Below are positions 5,412 to 6,262 of a stretch of DNA of 6,262 nucleotides, piece by piece. A program made the translations under genes and the position numbers. Location: the NCBI GenBank assembly GCA_902373595.1, contig CABKMX010000067.1, forward strand, positions 1 to 6,262, written 5' to 3'. Source of the stretch: an uncultured Christensenellaceae bacterium. GTDB taxonomy: Bacteria > Bacillota > Clostridia > Christensenellales > UBA3700. The notes below the pieces were generated by a model. That model worked only from the letters and a program-made list of their open reading frames with translations. It was not told the origin of the DNA and searched no databases. Numbering within the stretch: position 1 is the first letter of the stretch; every line of letters starts with the position of its first letter.

Positions 5412-6262
5412 ATGATCTATTGCGACGGCAAGGGCAAAGCGTATTCGGACGCAGACAGGCGCATAGCGCTGTGTTTGGCGAGGGCGGCGGCGATGGACGC
5501 CGACACTCCGGACGGCAGGTACGACATCGAGGATGGGCTTTACGTCAACGTGATGACCTATTCGCCGCGCTCCGCCGAGGGCGCGACGTTCGAGACGCAC
5601 CGCAAGTGGGCGGACTTGCAATACATCTTGTCGGGCAGCGAATTTATGGGCGTGCCCGACGCGGCGAACGCGCGCGAGGTCGAGCCGTACGACGAGGGCA
5701 GGGACATCGCAATCTCATCCGCGCCGCTCGCTCTGCTGCCGATGAGGGAACGCGGTTGGGCGCTGTTTTTGCCGGGAGAGGGGCATGCGCCGAGCATCTC
5801 GGACGGCAGGTGCGGCAGTGTCAAAAAGGTCTCGTCCGTCGCTCAAAACATTGACATCAAAAGTCGCCCTAGCGCGTTGCGCATACGGGCGAAAGGGGAG
5901 AAAATGAAATATTGGTGGTATGCGGTCATACTTTTGGTGCTTGCGGTCGTGCTGACCATATTGGCGATCAAGCTGAGCAAGCGTCCCAAACTTTCGTACA
6001 TCATTTCGATGACCCTGTCTTGCGTTTTCTTGACTTACAAGAGCATTGAGTTCATCTACTATCGCATCATAGACTATCCCGAATATCCTGTCGAATATTC
6101 GCAATTTGCCTACTTCATGATGGGCGTGACGATGGCGACGGGCTTCAAAAAGACGCGCTTTTTGGCGGCGTTTTCGAGTTTGACGGGCGCGCTCGGCTAC
6201 ATAATCGCCGGCTCGATCTCGCCCGACAGCATGGTGACGACGATGTCGTCGACCTACTATGT
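5412..6262 (+). CDS. YhcH/YjgK/YiaL (DUF386, TabA-like) domain in frame with a membrane domain; 3' end outside window
   Basis: The frame is open for all 283 codons to the window edge. Residues 1-150 match the YhcH/YjgK/YiaL family, a metal-binding cupin-like fold linked in other bacteria to sugar or sialic acid use and, as TabA, to biofilm. Visible family landmarks are ETHRKWADLQYI (61-72, with E61, H63 and D68 as likely metal ligands), EPYDEGRDI (91-99), the ALFLPGEGHAP strand (117-127, ligand candidate H125) and VKKV (137-140). That is the usual full length of the family. After a basic linker (151-164) comes Met165, then hydrophobic helices at about 168-187, 194-213, 231-244 and 249-268, with YPVEYSQFAYF and ISPDS between them. 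The second part resembles unnamed clostridial membrane proteins; a YwaF-like relation is only a guess. It could be one fusion protein, or two genes whose separating stop is missing. Confidence 0.75.
   Translation, partial: MIYCDGKGKAYSDADRRIALCLARAAAMDADTPDGRYDIEDGLYVNVMTYSPRSAEGATFETHRKWADLQYILSGSEFMGVPDAANAREVEPYDEGRDIAISSAPLALLPMRERGWALFLPGEGHAPSISDGRCGSVKKVSSVAQNIDIKSRPSALRIRAKGEKMKYWWYAVILLVLAVVLTILAIKLSKRPKLSYIISMTLSCVFLTYKSIEFIYYRIIDYPEYPVEYSQFAYFMMGVTMATGFKKTRFLAAFSSLTGALGYIIAGSISPDSMVTTMSSTYY
5864..5892 (+). other. Hairpin at the domain junction
   Basis: TCGCCC (5864-5869) pairs with GGGCGA (5887-5892), and GCGC (5872-5875) with GCGC (5879-5882) around GTT, with TA opposite ATAC between them. 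It lies exactly in the linker between the DUF386 and membrane parts and just upstream of a possible internal start. Such a position is typical of an intercistronic spacer. Confidence 0.5.
5894..5906 (+). promoter_or_regulatory. Possible internal ribosome site and start of the membrane domain
   Basis: AGGGGAG (5894-5900) precedes an in-frame ATG at 5904-5906, three bases after the GGAG core, which is closer than usual. It would produce the membrane part alone, beginning MKYWWYAV. It is weaker than the other three ribosome sites in the window. Confidence 0.4.

Noticed and set aside
5420..5854. 144-codon plus-strand frame overlapping the DUF386 gene
   Set aside because: Arg/Gly-rich shadow frame; all DUF386 motifs are in the 5412 frame. 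It would matter only as the place where an indel could end the first domain, at TGA 5852-5854.

Overview
The window looks like chromosome from an uncultivated Bacillota/Clostridia-type bacterium. It has clear AGGAGG-type Shine-Dalgarno sites, TTGACA/TATAAT-like promoters, and a heterodimeric ABC exporter whose motifs (ISQGQKQLLTIARA, SSVDTRTE) are typical of Firmicutes. Coding DNA is G+C-rich, while the promoter regions are locally A+T-rich. The genus cannot be named from this sequence.

Layout. Positions 1-394 hold no convincing gene. They contain a chain of perfect or near-perfect stem-loops: one with a possible loop-to-3' pairing, one long hairpin with a GUAA tip, and a 25-bp dyad. Positions 395-435 hold the promoter of a two-gene operon. 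Positions 486-2219 encode the degenerate (non-catalytic) half of an ABC exporter, and 2278-4335 encode the catalytic half, which carries an extracytoplasmic insert between TM1 and TM2 as in BmrD. The natural start of the second gene is very probably the ATGA overlap at 2216, which has a good ribosome site. That start is out of frame with the gene body by one base, at a GGGG run.

Positions 4331-4462 form one very large stem-loop that begins on the stop codon of the exporter. A convergent minus-strand gene for a small four-helix membrane protein (5236-4697) follows, with its own promoter, ribosome site and intrinsic terminator. A 21-bp tandem repeat provides its stop codon. Divergent from it, at 5412, starts an open frame that runs off the window without a stop. 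It joins a YhcH/YjgK/YiaL (DUF386, TabA-like) cupin-type domain to a multi-pass membrane domain. The junction coincides with a hairpin and a possible internal ribosome site, so it is either a real fusion or two genes that have lost the separating stop.

The two ABC subunits should form one exporter with one consensus and one degenerate ATP site; its substrate cannot be read from the sequence. The membrane gene at 4697 and the DUF386/membrane gene at 5412 share a divergent promoter region and have no demonstrated link to the exporter. The items most worth a second look are the DUF386-membrane open frame, the frameshifted start of the second ABC gene, and the two structured non-coding regions flanking the exporter operon.
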